NCBI GenBank assembly: GCA_004835665.1
Contig: RBKR01000012.1
Coordinates: forward strand, 496,001-560,000
Direction of reading: 5' to 3'
Length of the DNA stretch: 64,000 bases
Origin: Phoma sp. XZ068
Taxonomy: Eukaryota > Ascomycota > Dothideomycetes > Pleosporales > Didymellaceae
Shown here piece after piece: positions 32,165 to 42,860 of the stretch. Both the position numbers and the translations under genes were made by a program. The notes below the pieces were generated by a model, which was not told the DNA's origin, ran no database searches, and worked only from the letters and a program-made list of their open reading frames with translations. Position 1 is the stretch's first letter. Every line of letters starts with the position of its first letter.

Positions 32165-33122
32165 CTAGAGAATGGTGCACCCCTTGCTCTTCTTCTTTTT
32201 CTTGGGCAGTTCGGACATGGAGGGTTGGTTCCGGTGATGCCCAGATGCGGATGATGTGACGGTCTCCCTGCGCGTGTCTGCTGGCGACTTCCACTCATCA
32301 CCAACAGCAATGGTGACGGCTGTGTCAAAGATCTCCTCAACACCATCCTGCTCCTTACTACTGCACTCCATGTACAAGGCACCCATCTTCTTCGCAACGG
32401 CACGACCTTGCTCTGGTGTGACTGGGGTAAGGCCTTGTGTCTTGAGGAGCTCAATGCAGTTCTTCTTGTTACGAAGATCAGACTTGAGGCCAAGGAGCAT
32501 CAAGGGCGTTGTGGGGCAGAAGTGGAGGACTTCCGGGTACCACTTGGAACCTGTTAGTGCATGCCACTAAAAGTAGGAAGTGGGCAGCCTACCTTGTCCA
32601 TGACGTTTTCGAGCGAGTTGGGGCAGTCGATGGCGAAACAAACAAAGATGATGTCGGTTTCCGGGTACGAGAGCGGCCGCAGACGGTCGTATTCTTCCTG
32701 TCCAGCAGTGTCCCACAAGGCGAGCTCAACCATCTTGCCTGTGGGCAAGTGCGGAGTCTGGGTGATGTAGTTCTCGAACACGGTCGGCACATATTTCTGC
32801 GAGGATCAGTGAAATTCAAGTCACCCTGGAGGCGTCTTCAGCATACCTCTGGGAAGTTGCCGGAGCTGTAGCTGATCAGCAGACATGTCTTCCCGCAGCC
32901 GCCATCGCCGACGACGACCAGCTTCTTCGAAAACTGCGGCGGCTCGGTGATGTTGGTGTTGTTTGTCTGCGTTGTTCCGTATGAGCTGACTGTGCCATTG
33001 CTGTTGCGTTCGCTGGGTGTGCGTGTGGGCTTGCGGACCGGTGTGATGGTCGTAGCTCCGGGGGCCTTTGTGCTCTGCTTGCGGCGCAGGTAGTCGTAGT
33101 TCTGCGAGGGTGCGGTGGCCAT
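32165..33122 (-). CDS. RHO4: Rho-family small GTPase Rho4
   Basis: Membrane-bound GTP switch for septation and cell-wall/actin control in filamentous fungi. Exons 33122-32847, 32796-32593 and 32542-32165 give 285 aa. A 65-residue Ser/Thr/Asn-rich N-terminal extension, typical of Rho4, precedes the P-loop GDGGCGKTCLLISY. Switch I is YVPTVFENY, switch II WDTAGQEEYDRLRPLSY, the base-recognition motif GLKSDL, and SSK stands for SAK. The tail is Lys-rich and ends in the CAAX box CTIL, predicting geranylgeranylation. Intron 2 has a CTAACAG whose AG is skipped in favour of CCAAG, which alone keeps frame (VMDK-WYPEVL). Confidence 0.93.
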
Positions 33123-33463
33123 GGCGGGAGGGTGTGTGGTGGCGGCGAGGTGGAGCGCTGGAGAGGCCGTGGAATGTGGGCGGTGGTAGCAATGCAGGCG
33201 GCGAGTTGGGGTGCTGGGGCTGCGGTATGGTAGCGAGTGGTCGAAGCGTATGGGCCGCCGTGTTTATAAACTCGGTTGCCGTCATTTCCCCCGGGCAACC
33301 ACGTCGGCGCTAGCGGGCCACCCCAGCTCAGCTCCTTGCAACCACACGCACGGCCTCATCTCGCAGCCCGCACGGCCTCCCTCGCATGCTCCCGCGCAGC
33401 CACCCCGCCTGCTGGCCATGACCGTCGTGTCTGCCCTGCAACTCTCTCCCGCCGACTGCTCCC
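33123..33463. promoter_or_regulatory. Divergent promoter of RHO4 and the LCB3-like gene
   Basis: 341 bp between divergent start codons; GC-rich, no clear motif. Confidence 0.45.
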
Positions 33464-35332
33464 ATGTGTCCCCAGCATGAAGCGCCCCTGAGCGTGCCGC
33501 CCGAGGCCCCCGCCGCCGCACCGCCCGCTCCGGCGCAAAAGGAGCAGCGGCTCGACGCGGGAAACCGACACCACGACCACTGTGCGTGCTGGCGCTGTGC
33601 CATTGACCGAGACGCAAGCTGAGCGCTGAACAGATGCTCGACGATTGCCCGCCTGGCGCAATTCCCTGCGCCAGCGCCTCATCCCCATTGTGCGCTGGGA
33701 GACGCCATGGCTCGCCTGGATGCAGGACAGCATGCGCTCGCCCGCCCTCGACACGTACTTTGCCTATACCGCCAACCTGGGCACGCACACCTTCTTCATG
33801 ATCTTCCTGCCAATCCAGTTCTGGTGCGGCTATACCAGCCTGGGGCGTGCGTATGTCAACTCCCTGTCACCCACACCTTGACGCTAGTGCGACGTCTGAC
33901 ATGTGCAGCACCGTCTTCATGCTGGCCGCCGGAATCTACTGGAGCGGCTTCCTCAAAGACATGCTATGTCTGCCCCGCCCTCTGTCGCCGCCCCTCGCCC
34001 GCATCTCCATGTCCGGCTCAGCGGCTCTCGAGTATGGCTTTCCCTCGTCGCACTCGACCAACGCTGTCTCCGTGACCTTCTACGCCATATACATGCTGCG
34101 CCAATCAGACGAGTTCAATCCGGCCGTCAACCTCGCTCTACAGGCCCTCTTCTACGTGTACGCCGTCTCCATCATCGCTGGTCGACTGTATTGTGGCATG
34201 CATGGCTTCCTCGACGTCCTGGTCGGAAGCATACTCGGCGCTCTCATCACCGTCTTCCAGCTCATCTTCAGCGAGTGGATTGACTCGTGGATCTTCAGCG
34301 GCTCCTACAAGGATGTCGTTATAGCCACCCTGGTCATCTTTGTTCTGGTCCGCATACATCCCGAGCCTGCTGACGACTGTCCGTGCTTCGACGACAGTGT
34401 TGCCTTTTCTGGCGTAGTTGTTGGCATCAACATTGGAGCATGGCATTACGCGCAATCAGGCTTTGCCATCAACGATGTGTATCCTTCTACCGTCCCGTTT
34501 GAGCTTTCCCAGATAGGACTGCCCAAGGCCATCGTACGTACGTTGCTCGGTGTTGTAGTCATCTTCGTATGGAGGGCGACAGCGAAGCCGGCGCTTTTCA
34601 AGATACTGCCGCCGCTCTTCAGACTACTGGAGCGAGGCCGGATGAACTTACCACGTGCCTTCTTCCTCAATGCCTCATCATACACGTCCATCCCCAATAT
34701 GCGCGACGACGACAACGTTATTCCCCCTGCTTCGCAACTTCCGCAGATGCTCAAGAACCTGGCACACCCGCGCAAACGATCTGTCTCAGTCGGTCCACAG
34801 TCCGCTTCTGATGCCTACGAGACGCTTGCGTACCGCAATCGGCGGCGACGAGAAAGCGTCAACTCTTCCGACGGCACTGTATTGGAAGACCTTGAATGGT
34901 CTCCAAGTCCACTGTCGCAAGCAGCGCCGCCTGTGGCTGAGAAGGGACAGCCTCTGCTCGGTGCTGGTCTGTTGCCTACGCCAATGGCCTCACGAGTTCA
35001 CTCTTATGAGCAGATGATGGGCACGGGCAATATTCAGCGCCTGGATGCCAAGCTAGAAACTCCTTCAGACAGCGACACTGACCTCGCAGGCGATGTCTCA
35101 ATGAAGGCCGAGGAGGATAACGAGAAACGCGAAATTTTTATGAAGCTTACCAAGCCACGTGTGCGATACGACGTTGAAGTCGTCACCAAGCTGATTGTAT
35201 ACAGCGGTAAGTGTTTTGGTCGTTCGACTTGGTAATATCTGCTGACTGGGTTTAGGCATTGGGTGGTTCGCCGTTGGTCTCGATCCCATCATCTTCGAGA
35301 TGGTCGGTCTCGGCATGGGCATTCGGCCATAA
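33464..35332 (+). CDS. LCB3: Long-chain base (sphingosine-1-)phosphate phosphatase, Lcb3/Ysr3 type
   Basis: PAP2-superfamily ER enzyme that dephosphorylates dihydrosphingosine/phytosphingosine 1-phosphate. Exons 33464-33581, 33634-33850, 33909-35206 and 35256-35332 give 569 aa. The three-part active site is visible: KDMLCLPRP (K-x6-R-P), YGFPSSHSTNA, and GRLYCGMHGFLDVLVG (R-x5-H-x3-D). Several hydrophobic helices surround it, for example FFMIFLPIQFW and VVIATLVIFVLV. A hydrophilic Ser-rich loop of about 180 residues precedes the last helix pair. The start at 33464 is the first ATG whose frame joins exon 2; the Pro-rich first exon is less certain than the rest. Confidence 0.88.
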
Positions 35333-36091
35333 GCCCTGTCCACTTCTTTCTTCCATTTGGCTTCGCTGCCACATGCATACGGTCTTGTAAATGTTATGAC
35401 ATACCCATACGGCTGGTCCTTCATGGGACACAATCAGATATCCTTGTTACGCTTCTTGTGTCTTCTTGCATTGTAAGGGACATCACATAATTGGAATACC
35501 TTTTCGCAGACGCAACACAGCGTTCCTTCCAAGAAAAACCTGTACTGACACCTCCATGTTGTTCCGCACTGCGCTGTTGCTGCAAAGTGAAGTATGTCTT
35601 TTCGTGTTTTCATAAGCAGCGCGCTTGATTTTGTACCAATCCTACAAGTTCTCACCGTGACGCATACCCTTCGAACGAGAAGATCCTGGAGATCAAGCAA
35701 AGTAGTGACAGGCGGGACCCATGGGCCAGAGGTGTGGTTGCGATGAGGGCTTCAACAGCAACGGTCCGAGCGTCCGAATGAGGCTGCGCCAAATGCACCC
35801 TTGGAGATCAAGATGACGAAGAGCAGCAAGGACACCCAGAAGCCGAGCAGGAACAGAACGGCGACGACGCCGATATGCCTCACAGGAGTTCTGTTCGTGA
35901 TACTTCTCATTCGTCTATCAGAACTAGACCAGGATCCCCAGGTACCGGAGCGAGTACGACATACGCTAGTGTGCACACACATTCCGATCAACGATATAAC
36001 CCACACATCAGCACCGCGCCCTCCTCGTCACGCACATTGCTTGAATTATCTATGTCATCAGTCAACATTTCGTCATCAACAACATGACAAC
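35333..36091. other. Gap before the tRNA, with open frames on both strands
   Basis: 759 bp. Minus frame 35752-36006 encodes a hydrophobic stretch (IGVVAVLFLLGFWVSLLLFV) but has no ATG start. Plus frame 35782-36087 is Ser/Thr-rich. Either could be the end of a small gene; I cannot build a complete model for either. Confidence 0.3.
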
Positions 36092-36177
36092 GGTCCTGTG
36101 GTCTAGTGGTATGATTCTCGCTTAGGGTACCTAAGTAAACGTGCGAGAGGCCCCGCGTTCGAGTCGCGGCAGGACCC
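36092..36177 (+). tRNA. tRNA-Pro(AGG) with a 14-nt intron
   Basis: Acceptor stem GGTCCTG (36092-36098) pairs with CAGGACC (36170-36176), with C at 36177 as discriminator. The D-arm region GTGGTCTAGTGGTATGATT matches eukaryotic tRNA-Pro. The anticodon stem CTCGC/GCGAG (36117-36121, 36143-36147) flanks loop TTAGGG-T with anticodon AGG at 36124-36126. A 14-nt intron (36128-36141) sits after position 37, and its CCT can pair with the anticodon as in other intron-bearing pre-tRNAs. The T-arm carries GTTCGAGTC. The intron would be removed by the SEN endonuclease, whose Sen34 subunit is also encoded in this window. Confidence 0.93.
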
Positions 36178-36183
36178 TTTTTT
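36178..36183 (+). terminator. RNA polymerase III terminator
   Basis: A run of six T directly after the tRNA 3' end. Confidence 0.85.
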
Positions 36184-37331
36184 GCTCCCATGGGCCCCTG
36201 GGTGTTGAAGAGGGTAGGTGGTTCTTTTTGCCTGCTGGTCGTTGAGCGTCTTACAGTATCGACGGGAGACCCGGCCGAGAACCACAATGTCAACCCCTGA
36301 GCGTACCCTGCACATATCACTTGAAGCTCTTGGTATGGTGACCACTTCCAGGGCGTCGAAATGGCACATGGTCTCACTCAGTGGGTGTTTTGGTACTCTG
36401 AATAGTTGTTCCGGTTTGGGAAATAGTCAATTCCAGTTTTTGGCTACTGTAAGCTATAATATAATGAATGACAGGTATGACTTTAATAGCACTCACAAAT
36501 TGGACTTTTGCTTGCTCAGTCTGAGATTTACCTATAATACAAGCGCCTGGAGGTTGCATACCGGTAGTATTGCAATGCACATGGTCTTTCAAAGTGAAGT
36601 CGCCGTACGGAAGACGCCGGGCTGACATCCCGAGCATCCTATATAGACGTATTGGAGACACGGTGATCACGAGTTCAGTTCAAGAAACGTACTCGGACCA
36701 TTCTTCACTAGGGTGAGTGCGAGGAGGATGAATGTGATTTCCCTACCATTATGATTGTAGAGGGAGTGCCTCTACCACAACCCCCCTGTCTTCCAGGAGC
36801 GCAGATCACTTTCTAATATATGAAGCACAAGGACGTCTACTGGCCTGAATTTCAAATAAGGTGGATGCGGTAATGTCTGTTTCCTGCGAAAGGGAGCGTC
36901 AGACCGACATTTGGCGCTTCGACGTGGATACTGCACCAAGAAGCCTGGTATCGTCTGTAACGTAGATGGAGACATCAGTGGAGTTGGAAAAATCATGCAA
37001 AGACCGTACAAAGCCGCCAAGGATATGAAAGTACTAAAAGTAGTGAATTTGTTGAAGAGCGAATAGAACAAGCACATGGAATGCTGTGGGGGATTAAGCT
37101 CAGCCCTGCCAATGTGAGGTCTACGATACCCCCACGTTCGTTCTTCCCGAAAGCCGTCATGATGCATGTGGTCTTGGCAGCCGATGAGCCAAAACTTCGT
37201 GAAGATTGCCCCTCTCACAACAGCACCACCCACGCCATCAATCGCCCCGCGCACGCTTACTCTGACTCTGACTGAGTACTGTCCTGCAGCTCAGTCGTCC
37301 GCCCATACCCCTCCGCTCCCACAACAGTTTT
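36184..37331. other. Gap between tRNA-Pro and the UFO1-like gene
   Basis: 1.15 kb; promoter of the following gene plus unassigned DNA. A 160-aa minus-strand frame at 36772-37254 shows no family resemblance. Confidence 0.5.
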
Positions 37332-40300
37332 ATGCAGCCAGAGTCTCCCAACCAACTCGAAACCGCTTCCCTATCACCACTCGCCCCCGAAAACCCCGAA
37401 TCCACCTCCCAGCATGGACAGCGCCGCAACGATGGCCCGCAGCCTCCTCTGCAACCTCACTCAGGTGGGTCGCGAGGAGAGTCTGAGTCACCGTCCAGTG
37501 GCGGTACACGCGACGCGACGCGTTCAGGGTCACCCGTCGCAGATGGCGATGCTGCAGCCGAGGGATTGAGGGGTCTCAGATTGTCGACGCCTCCTCCGAG
37601 GAACAGAATCGACGAATACGAGAAAGCACTGTCCAAATCAGCGCGGAGAAACCCCGAAGGACCGCTCTTCGAAGTCATCAAGACAAACCGCAAGCCTGAC
37701 GACAAGCGCTCTCCCATCGCCCATCTCCCGAACGAGGTTTTGATCCATGCTATTGCCCACCTGTCGCCGAACGATCTCGCAGCTGTTGCGCTTGTGTCAC
37801 GGCGCTTCAACGATCTCGTCACCACGCCACACGCATGGCAAGTTGCCTTTGCTCGTTACTTTCCTGGCCCGGCAGCCCTTGAAGACGCTGCGTTCTATTC
37901 GAACCTGGAAGACAATGGTGATATTGTTCGCTCTGAGAAGCGGAAGTTTACGAGGCTTACAGCACTCGCATCATGGAGGAGCGAGTACATCTTACGCACC
38001 AGGATGCTGCGCTCCTTGGTCCGCGGCAAGCCCATGCAAGACACCTCGACCCCGTCGCGCGCTGGCCTGGTTCAAAGCGTTCACCCAGTGGTGACCTACG
38101 ACGCTAAGACGTACACGACAATCAACCACATCCACGCTTCTTTTGGCACCGGCCTCAACAAGAAGGAGCCGCGCTTTATACATGGCGCAGACGATGTCGG
38201 CATGGTCACTTCGAGCGATCCAACGGTCGCAAAAGTGGATCCATGGGGCCAGAGCGACCCCAACTTCTACAGCCAGTTCTCGGAACGCTTTCCAGGAACT
38301 GCCGAATGGGGTCTTGGGTCTGGCGAAATTGTGGGATGCCCGAACGTCATGGACGTGTCACAGCCCCACGGTATGATTTACGGTCAGGGTTGTCCGGAAG
38401 GCTCCTGCTACTACCGTGCAACAGATGAGCTGCGCGGTCGTTTCATCGCGGAGACTTTGGATTTTACCAAACCTGACGTTGGAATCCCGAAGCTGGGTAT
38501 CGATGCTGGAGCCATCTCCTGTGTCTGGATTGCCAAGTCCAACACAATCCCTGCTTTGTCAGAGGGTATGATTGGAATGATGATGGGTTCTGCTGCTGGC
38601 GTCGTGACTGCTTGCAGTCTCGGCACCGATGGAGTGAAGACGTCTCGCCTGCAGCGTGGAGAGCTGACTGCGCGCTGGATCCTCAGCCCTGGGGTTCCGA
38701 TCGTCTCTATTGCTGTTGACGACAACTATTCTACGAAACGACAATCTCAGAATCGCATCTGGGCTGTAGCTCTCAACGCGCTGGGTGAGCTGTTCTACCT
38801 CACCAAATTCCCCACACGCAGCCAAGCTACTACAACCGACATTGCGGAACCTACCGAGTACATCGCCTGGCTCACTGGACGAAGTGTCTACTGGAATCTT
38901 GTAGAACCCAGTAGGCGTGTTGCTAGACCAGACCCTTATAGCGACGCTGAGGTTGACGGAAGCTACTCCCCTCGTACTTCATGGGATGGAATGTGCTTGG
39001 GAAAGCAGCAGATTGCTGCGGAGACCAGAGAGATCCAGCAATTTCTTCGAAAACCACCAAAGGACTTCCGGAAGTCTTGCTTGGGCTGGGACATGCGCAG
39101 ACGCCTCGAAGTCGACTTTGCGGGTGATGATGGCAACTACACAGGCGAAGCGATGGTCATCTTTGAGTGCGGTCTTGACGAAGGCAGCAGTGCTGCGATC
39201 ACACGCTTCACTCGATGGAAGTCTAACGACAAAGACAAAAGTACTGCTACTTCCACTCGTACGGCAACACCACAAATGTCTCAGGCCCCGTCGCTTTTTG
39301 GCGGTCCAGCTGCAGGCACTCTAGATGCTGCCCGAGTAACAACGCGCAATCGCAGCTCCTCCTACATGTCGTCCAGCAGCTCACCTGAGCGGGACAGCCT
39401 TGTGGAGGAGTGGCGATGTTCGAAGTTTGACTTTGGGGGCTTCAAGAGCACTCGACTCACTGTAACAGCGCTGGACAACTCAACCTTTGCAACACTCACT
39501 CTCTCTGAAGACCCTGCGCTTGGGTTCTCGACCGCTTCGACAGCATCATCGCCATACGCATCGCCCATGTCAGTTGCAAGCCAGCCTGCGTCGCCTGGAG
39601 ACATTCCCGGTCAGCGAGCGCGATTCCTCGCAGCAGGGACCAAGACAGGGGCTGTGATCGTTTGGGATGTGAGAGCACCCGTCTCACGTTCATCCGAGTA
39701 TGCCAACAATATTGAGCCTCTCCGGATTATCTACACTGACTCCCCTGAGATCTCGTCCCTAGCTCTGACCTCACTCTACCTTGTCGCTGGTGGCAATGAT
39801 GGTCTTGTGCAGGCATGGGATCCACTTGCATCCAGCATGACGCCCATTACGACGTTGCACTCGCGCCATGCATCTCGCGCTCGCAGACGACTGGTGCAAG
39901 CCCAAGCCTCAGCCCAAGGTGTCGGGATCAACATGTTCGCTGCTGGTGCCGTGTGTCTTGATCCAGATCCGACTGTCCTTCGAGGCGCCGTCTCACTAGG
40001 CAATCAGTTGCGGTGGTGGAGCTTCAGTTCATCGGCGGCTGATCAGTATAAGAGCAGCAAGCGTCGCCTCCGTCGCACCGAGCGCGGCACCAATCAAGCC
40101 AACGAACGCTTCACAGGAACCGGACGGGCGAACCTCAAGGGCTACATCGAGAATGAGCAGTTTGAGCTAGAGCGCGACAAGATCCAAAGGCGTAAGCAGG
40201 CCGAGCGGCAAGCTGCTCGCTTTGGTACCGAGCTGCTCGAGGATGAAGACGAAGCGCTCGCTTACGCTCTGATTCTGTCACAAGAGAATGCCGAGGCTGA

Positions 40301-40763
40301 GGAGAAGAAGCGCGTTGAAAGCGAGTTCATTGAATTGTCTCGACAAGACACTGTCAAGCCCGAGGCCAGCAACAACACCCAGGCTTCATCATATAACGGC
40401 GTCAGCGCGAACGAAGAGGACCTCGATCCTGACATTGCAGAAGCAATCCGCCTCTCACTCGAAGAAGGCAATGGCACCGACACCTTCTACTCCGATTCCA
40501 CCGAGTCATCGCCTTTTGACATTCCTATCAAATACGCTAAGAGCAAGAAATCTGCTTCAGGCTCCCCGTGGAGTACGCCAGCGAAGAAGGGCAATGCGAA
40601 TGCTGGCTCAAGTAACGACAATGAGCTGAGCGACCTGGAGTTTGCGATGCAATTGAGTCTTGCGGAGGAGCAGAGTCGGAAGGATATGGAGGAAGATCAG
40701 TTTCCGGCGCTGAGTCCAAGGCCGGGAGTTGGCAAGGGGAAAGGGAAAGCGAGGAAGTGGTAG
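37332..40763 (+). CDS. F-box/WD-repeat protein with three C-terminal UIMs (Ufo1/Pof10-like)
   Basis: Likely SCF ubiquitin-ligase receptor. Intronless, 1143 aa from the ATG at 37332. A disordered Ser/Pro-rich start of about 120 residues precedes the F-box (about 130-175: IAHLPNEVLIHAIAHLSPND, then LVSRRFNDLVTTPHAW). WD-like units follow, for example AGTKTGAVIVWDVRAP and VAGGNDGLVQAWDPLASS. The C-terminus has three ubiquitin-interacting motifs: DEALAYALILSQ (about 975), PDIAEAIRLSLEE (about 1035) and LEFAMQLSLAEE (about 1103). F-box plus WD plus three UIMs is the layout of yeast Ufo1, whose UIMs control its own turnover; orthology is inferred from layout. Confidence 0.88.
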   Translation: MQPESPNQLETASLSPLAPENPESTSQHGQRRNDGPQPPLQPHSGGSRGESESPSSGGTRDATRSGSPVADGDAAAEGLRGLRLSTPPPRNRIDEYEKALSKSARRNPEGPLFEVIKTNRKPDDKRSPIAHLPNEVLIHAIAHLSPNDLAAVALVSRRFNDLVTTPHAWQVAFARYFPGPAALEDAAFYSNLEDNGDIVRSEKRKFTRLTALASWRSEYILRTRMLRSLVRGKPMQDTSTPSRAGLVQSVHPVVTYDAKTYTTINHIHASFGTGLNKKEPRFIHGADDVGMVTSSDPTVAKVDPWGQSDPNFYSQFSERFPGTAEWGLGSGEIVGCPNVMDVSQPHGMIYGQGCPEGSCYYRATDELRGRFIAETLDFTKPDVGIPKLGIDAGAISCVWIAKSNTIPALSEGMIGMMMGSAAGVVTACSLGTDGVKTSRLQRGELTARWILSPGVPIVSIAVDDNYSTKRQSQNRIWAVALNALGELFYLTKFPTRSQATTTDIAEPTEYIAWLTGRSVYWNLVEPSRRVARPDPYSDAEVDGSYSPRTSWDGMCLGKQQIAAETREIQQFLRKPPKDFRKSCLGWDMRRRLEVDFAGDDGNYTGEAMVIFECGLDEGSSAAITRFTRWKSNDKDKSTATSTRTATPQMSQAPSLFGGPAAGTLDAARVTTRNRSSSYMSSSSSPERDSLVEEWRCSKFDFGGFKSTRLTVTALDNSTFATLTLSEDPALGFSTASTASSPYASPMSVASQPASPGDIPGQRARFLAAGTKTGAVIVWDVRAPVSRSSEYANNIEPLRIIYTDSPEISSLALTSLYLVAGGNDGLVQAWDPLASSMTPITTLHSRHASRARRRLVQAQASAQGVGINMFAAGAVCLDPDPTVLRGAVSLGNQLRWWSFSSSAADQYKSSKRRLRRTERGTNQANERFTGTGRANLKGYIENEQFELERDKIQRRKQAERQAARFGTELLEDEDEALAYALILSQENAEAEEKKRVESEFIELSRQDTVKPEASNNTQASSYNGVSANEEDLDPDIAEAIRLSLEEGNGTDTFYSDSTESSPFDIPIKYAKSKKSASGSPWSTPAKKGNANAGSSNDNELSDLEFAMQLSLAEEQSRKDMEEDQFPALSPRPGVGKGKGKARKW

Positions 40764-41049
40764 ATCTGTTGTCGGTTCTTGGTTCTTGCATTTTGGGCCC
40801 TGTTTAATACCTTACTTCTGCTGATATGTTGCTTGTTCGCTTCGATGCTTGGATGGTCGCGTGCCAGCCTCTCCGTTACTTGATCACTTTAATACACGAT
40901 TTCATAACTTTACTTTATGCTCTTACATCGACATCATGCGCTGTTCAATGTATGATTTTGAACTAGGTCGCTGATTCTCCGTGTGGTTATGTTCTGCTCT
41001 GCAGTGTCGTCCCTCCTAAACTACCTACACCACGGCGGAGCATCGATTC

Positions 41050-42860
41050 TCAGAAGACCTCCCACAGACTGACCTTCCCATCCTTAGCCCCCGCAGCTAC
41101 CCAATGCTTACCCTGCATCTTCTCCTCACGCTGCCGTTGCAACTTGCTGAGCCCGGTTTCCTTCTTGGCTACCTCACTATGCACATCCGAGTTCACCTCG
41201 CTACTTCCTTCTCCTTCTGCATCATTGCTCTGATGCGTTGTCGACAAAATTGCCGAAAAGTCCACGGCATATACGCCTTCCTTGTGCCATTTCAGTACCG
41301 CAACTTCTTTCAGCGTCTTGGTGCTGTAGACTCGTACTCGTGAGTCCCAGCCTCCGGTAGCTAGGAGGCGGCCGTCTGAACGTACTGCGAGCGACTGTTG
41401 GCCGGCGTGCTTGGTGTTGTTGACCTTATAGGGAGGTTGAATGGTAGGCACGGAGGGTATGGGAGGTGGACGTGCGGTTGACGCGGTGCTTGGTTGTGTT
41501 GAGGCGGAAAGCAGGGAGGATAGTCCGCCGGCGCTAGAGGCTGGTTGTGATTGCGAGTTTGAAGCAGGAACAGGACGTTTGCTAAATGACAGTGAGGGTT
41601 TGGTACTGTTATCTGGGACTGAGATTGGTGGGTCGTCCGCCTGGGCTAGGTTAGGGTTGGGTTCATCTGCCGCAACATTGGAAGTAATTTGAGGTGTCGA
41701 TTCAGTAATATCGGTTGGTATGGATATCGGCGGGTCGTCTTGGTTCAGAGCAGACAGCGGCAGCTCCGCTGCTTCTGGTCTCGACGGTAGGTCTGGGATG
41801 TGATGGGCTGCAATGACGGCATCGGCACCCGAAGTATAGTACGTCTTCGTGTCTGGCGAGACGTCTAATGATAAGACGGGCTGCGTATGAGGTTGACTGA
41901 GATATACAAGTTGAGCCACCCCTACGGCTGAGCCATCGTCTTTAGGTAACAGGTGCACGGCTGTGAGCCCTCCTTCATAGCCCGTGATCACGACCGTCTG
42001 TTGTGTGGTCTGATCTTGTGCAAGCTTTACAGCCATGACCATTCCTGCTTTTGTTAAAAAGAGTTCTTGAAGGTCTTGGAGAGCAGGGGTGGATCATGTG
42101 GGAGCAAACAACTTACCTGTGTCTTTTGATTGTGCGCGAGGTACCACGTACTTCAGCCTCTCTTCTGGAAATTGATACACTTCCGCTTTTTTGTCGTCTC
42201 TGGCGGGCACAGCCACGAGAATCGAAGCATGCGCTTTGCTCGACTTTGAGCAAGCTTCTTCGTTTGCATTTTGATCAATATGTGTCTCTTGTTCCACAGG
42301 TGCATAACACATAGAGAACGCGCAGAAATTGAGGGTATTCACTGGGAGAGTGTGCAGAAGCCACGGCATTGGACGATCGCCAGAAACAACTTCTGCAGGC
42401 AAAGCTGTCGATAATGCGGATTCATCCGTTGTGCGTATTTGCCAGATTCTCAAGTGGTTGTCGCGACCATGACTGGAGAATGGTCCACCGGTCAGCAATG
42501 ATACCCTACTGAATGTATTGCTCGGGACGGCACGCGTTGAAACGCATGGGCGCTCGAAACAATAGCAGTGATAAACATATGCAACTGTACAATAAGCTAT
42601 GAGACTGGTGTAACTCACGTTATGACCTTTTCATTGCCCCATTCGGCTGTCCCAAGAATAGCACCATCGTGAGCCTTCCACACTGCTAGCGCACGCTTGG
42701 TTTCGAGCTTCCAGTAGATGACCCAGCCATCTGCATCGCCCGTGATGAAGCGGGTGTTTTGGCGCACGAATTGAACGCTGTGTATATGTGAAGCGTGGCC
42801 GCGAAGGATGTAGCTGGGCTGGGCTGGTGGTAGAGTTGATGATTGGCGTTCAACCGCCAT
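41050..42860 (-). CDS. ASA1: ASTRA-associated protein 1 (WD40)
   Basis: WD-repeat subunit associated with the ASTRA complex (Tra1/Tti/Rvb assembly). Exons 42860-42619, 42472-42117 and 42044-41050 give 530 aa (yeast 443). Exon 1 has PSYILRGHASHIHSVQFV and TGDADGWVIYWKL. The exon 1-2 junction restores VITHGRDNHLRIWQI, a signature of this family. Exon 3 has VVITGYEGGLTAVHLL and ends with SDGRLLATGGWDSRVRVYS and a last repeat KHWVAAGAKDGKVSLWEVF. A Ser/Pro-rich insert lies in the middle. The ATG at 42860 is the first in frame. Intron 1 is 146 bp, intron 2 is 72 bp. Confidence 0.92.

Noticed and set aside
36772..37254. 160-aa minus-strand ORF before the UFO1-like gene
   Set aside because: No family resemblance and it spans the likely promoter of the UFO1-like gene.
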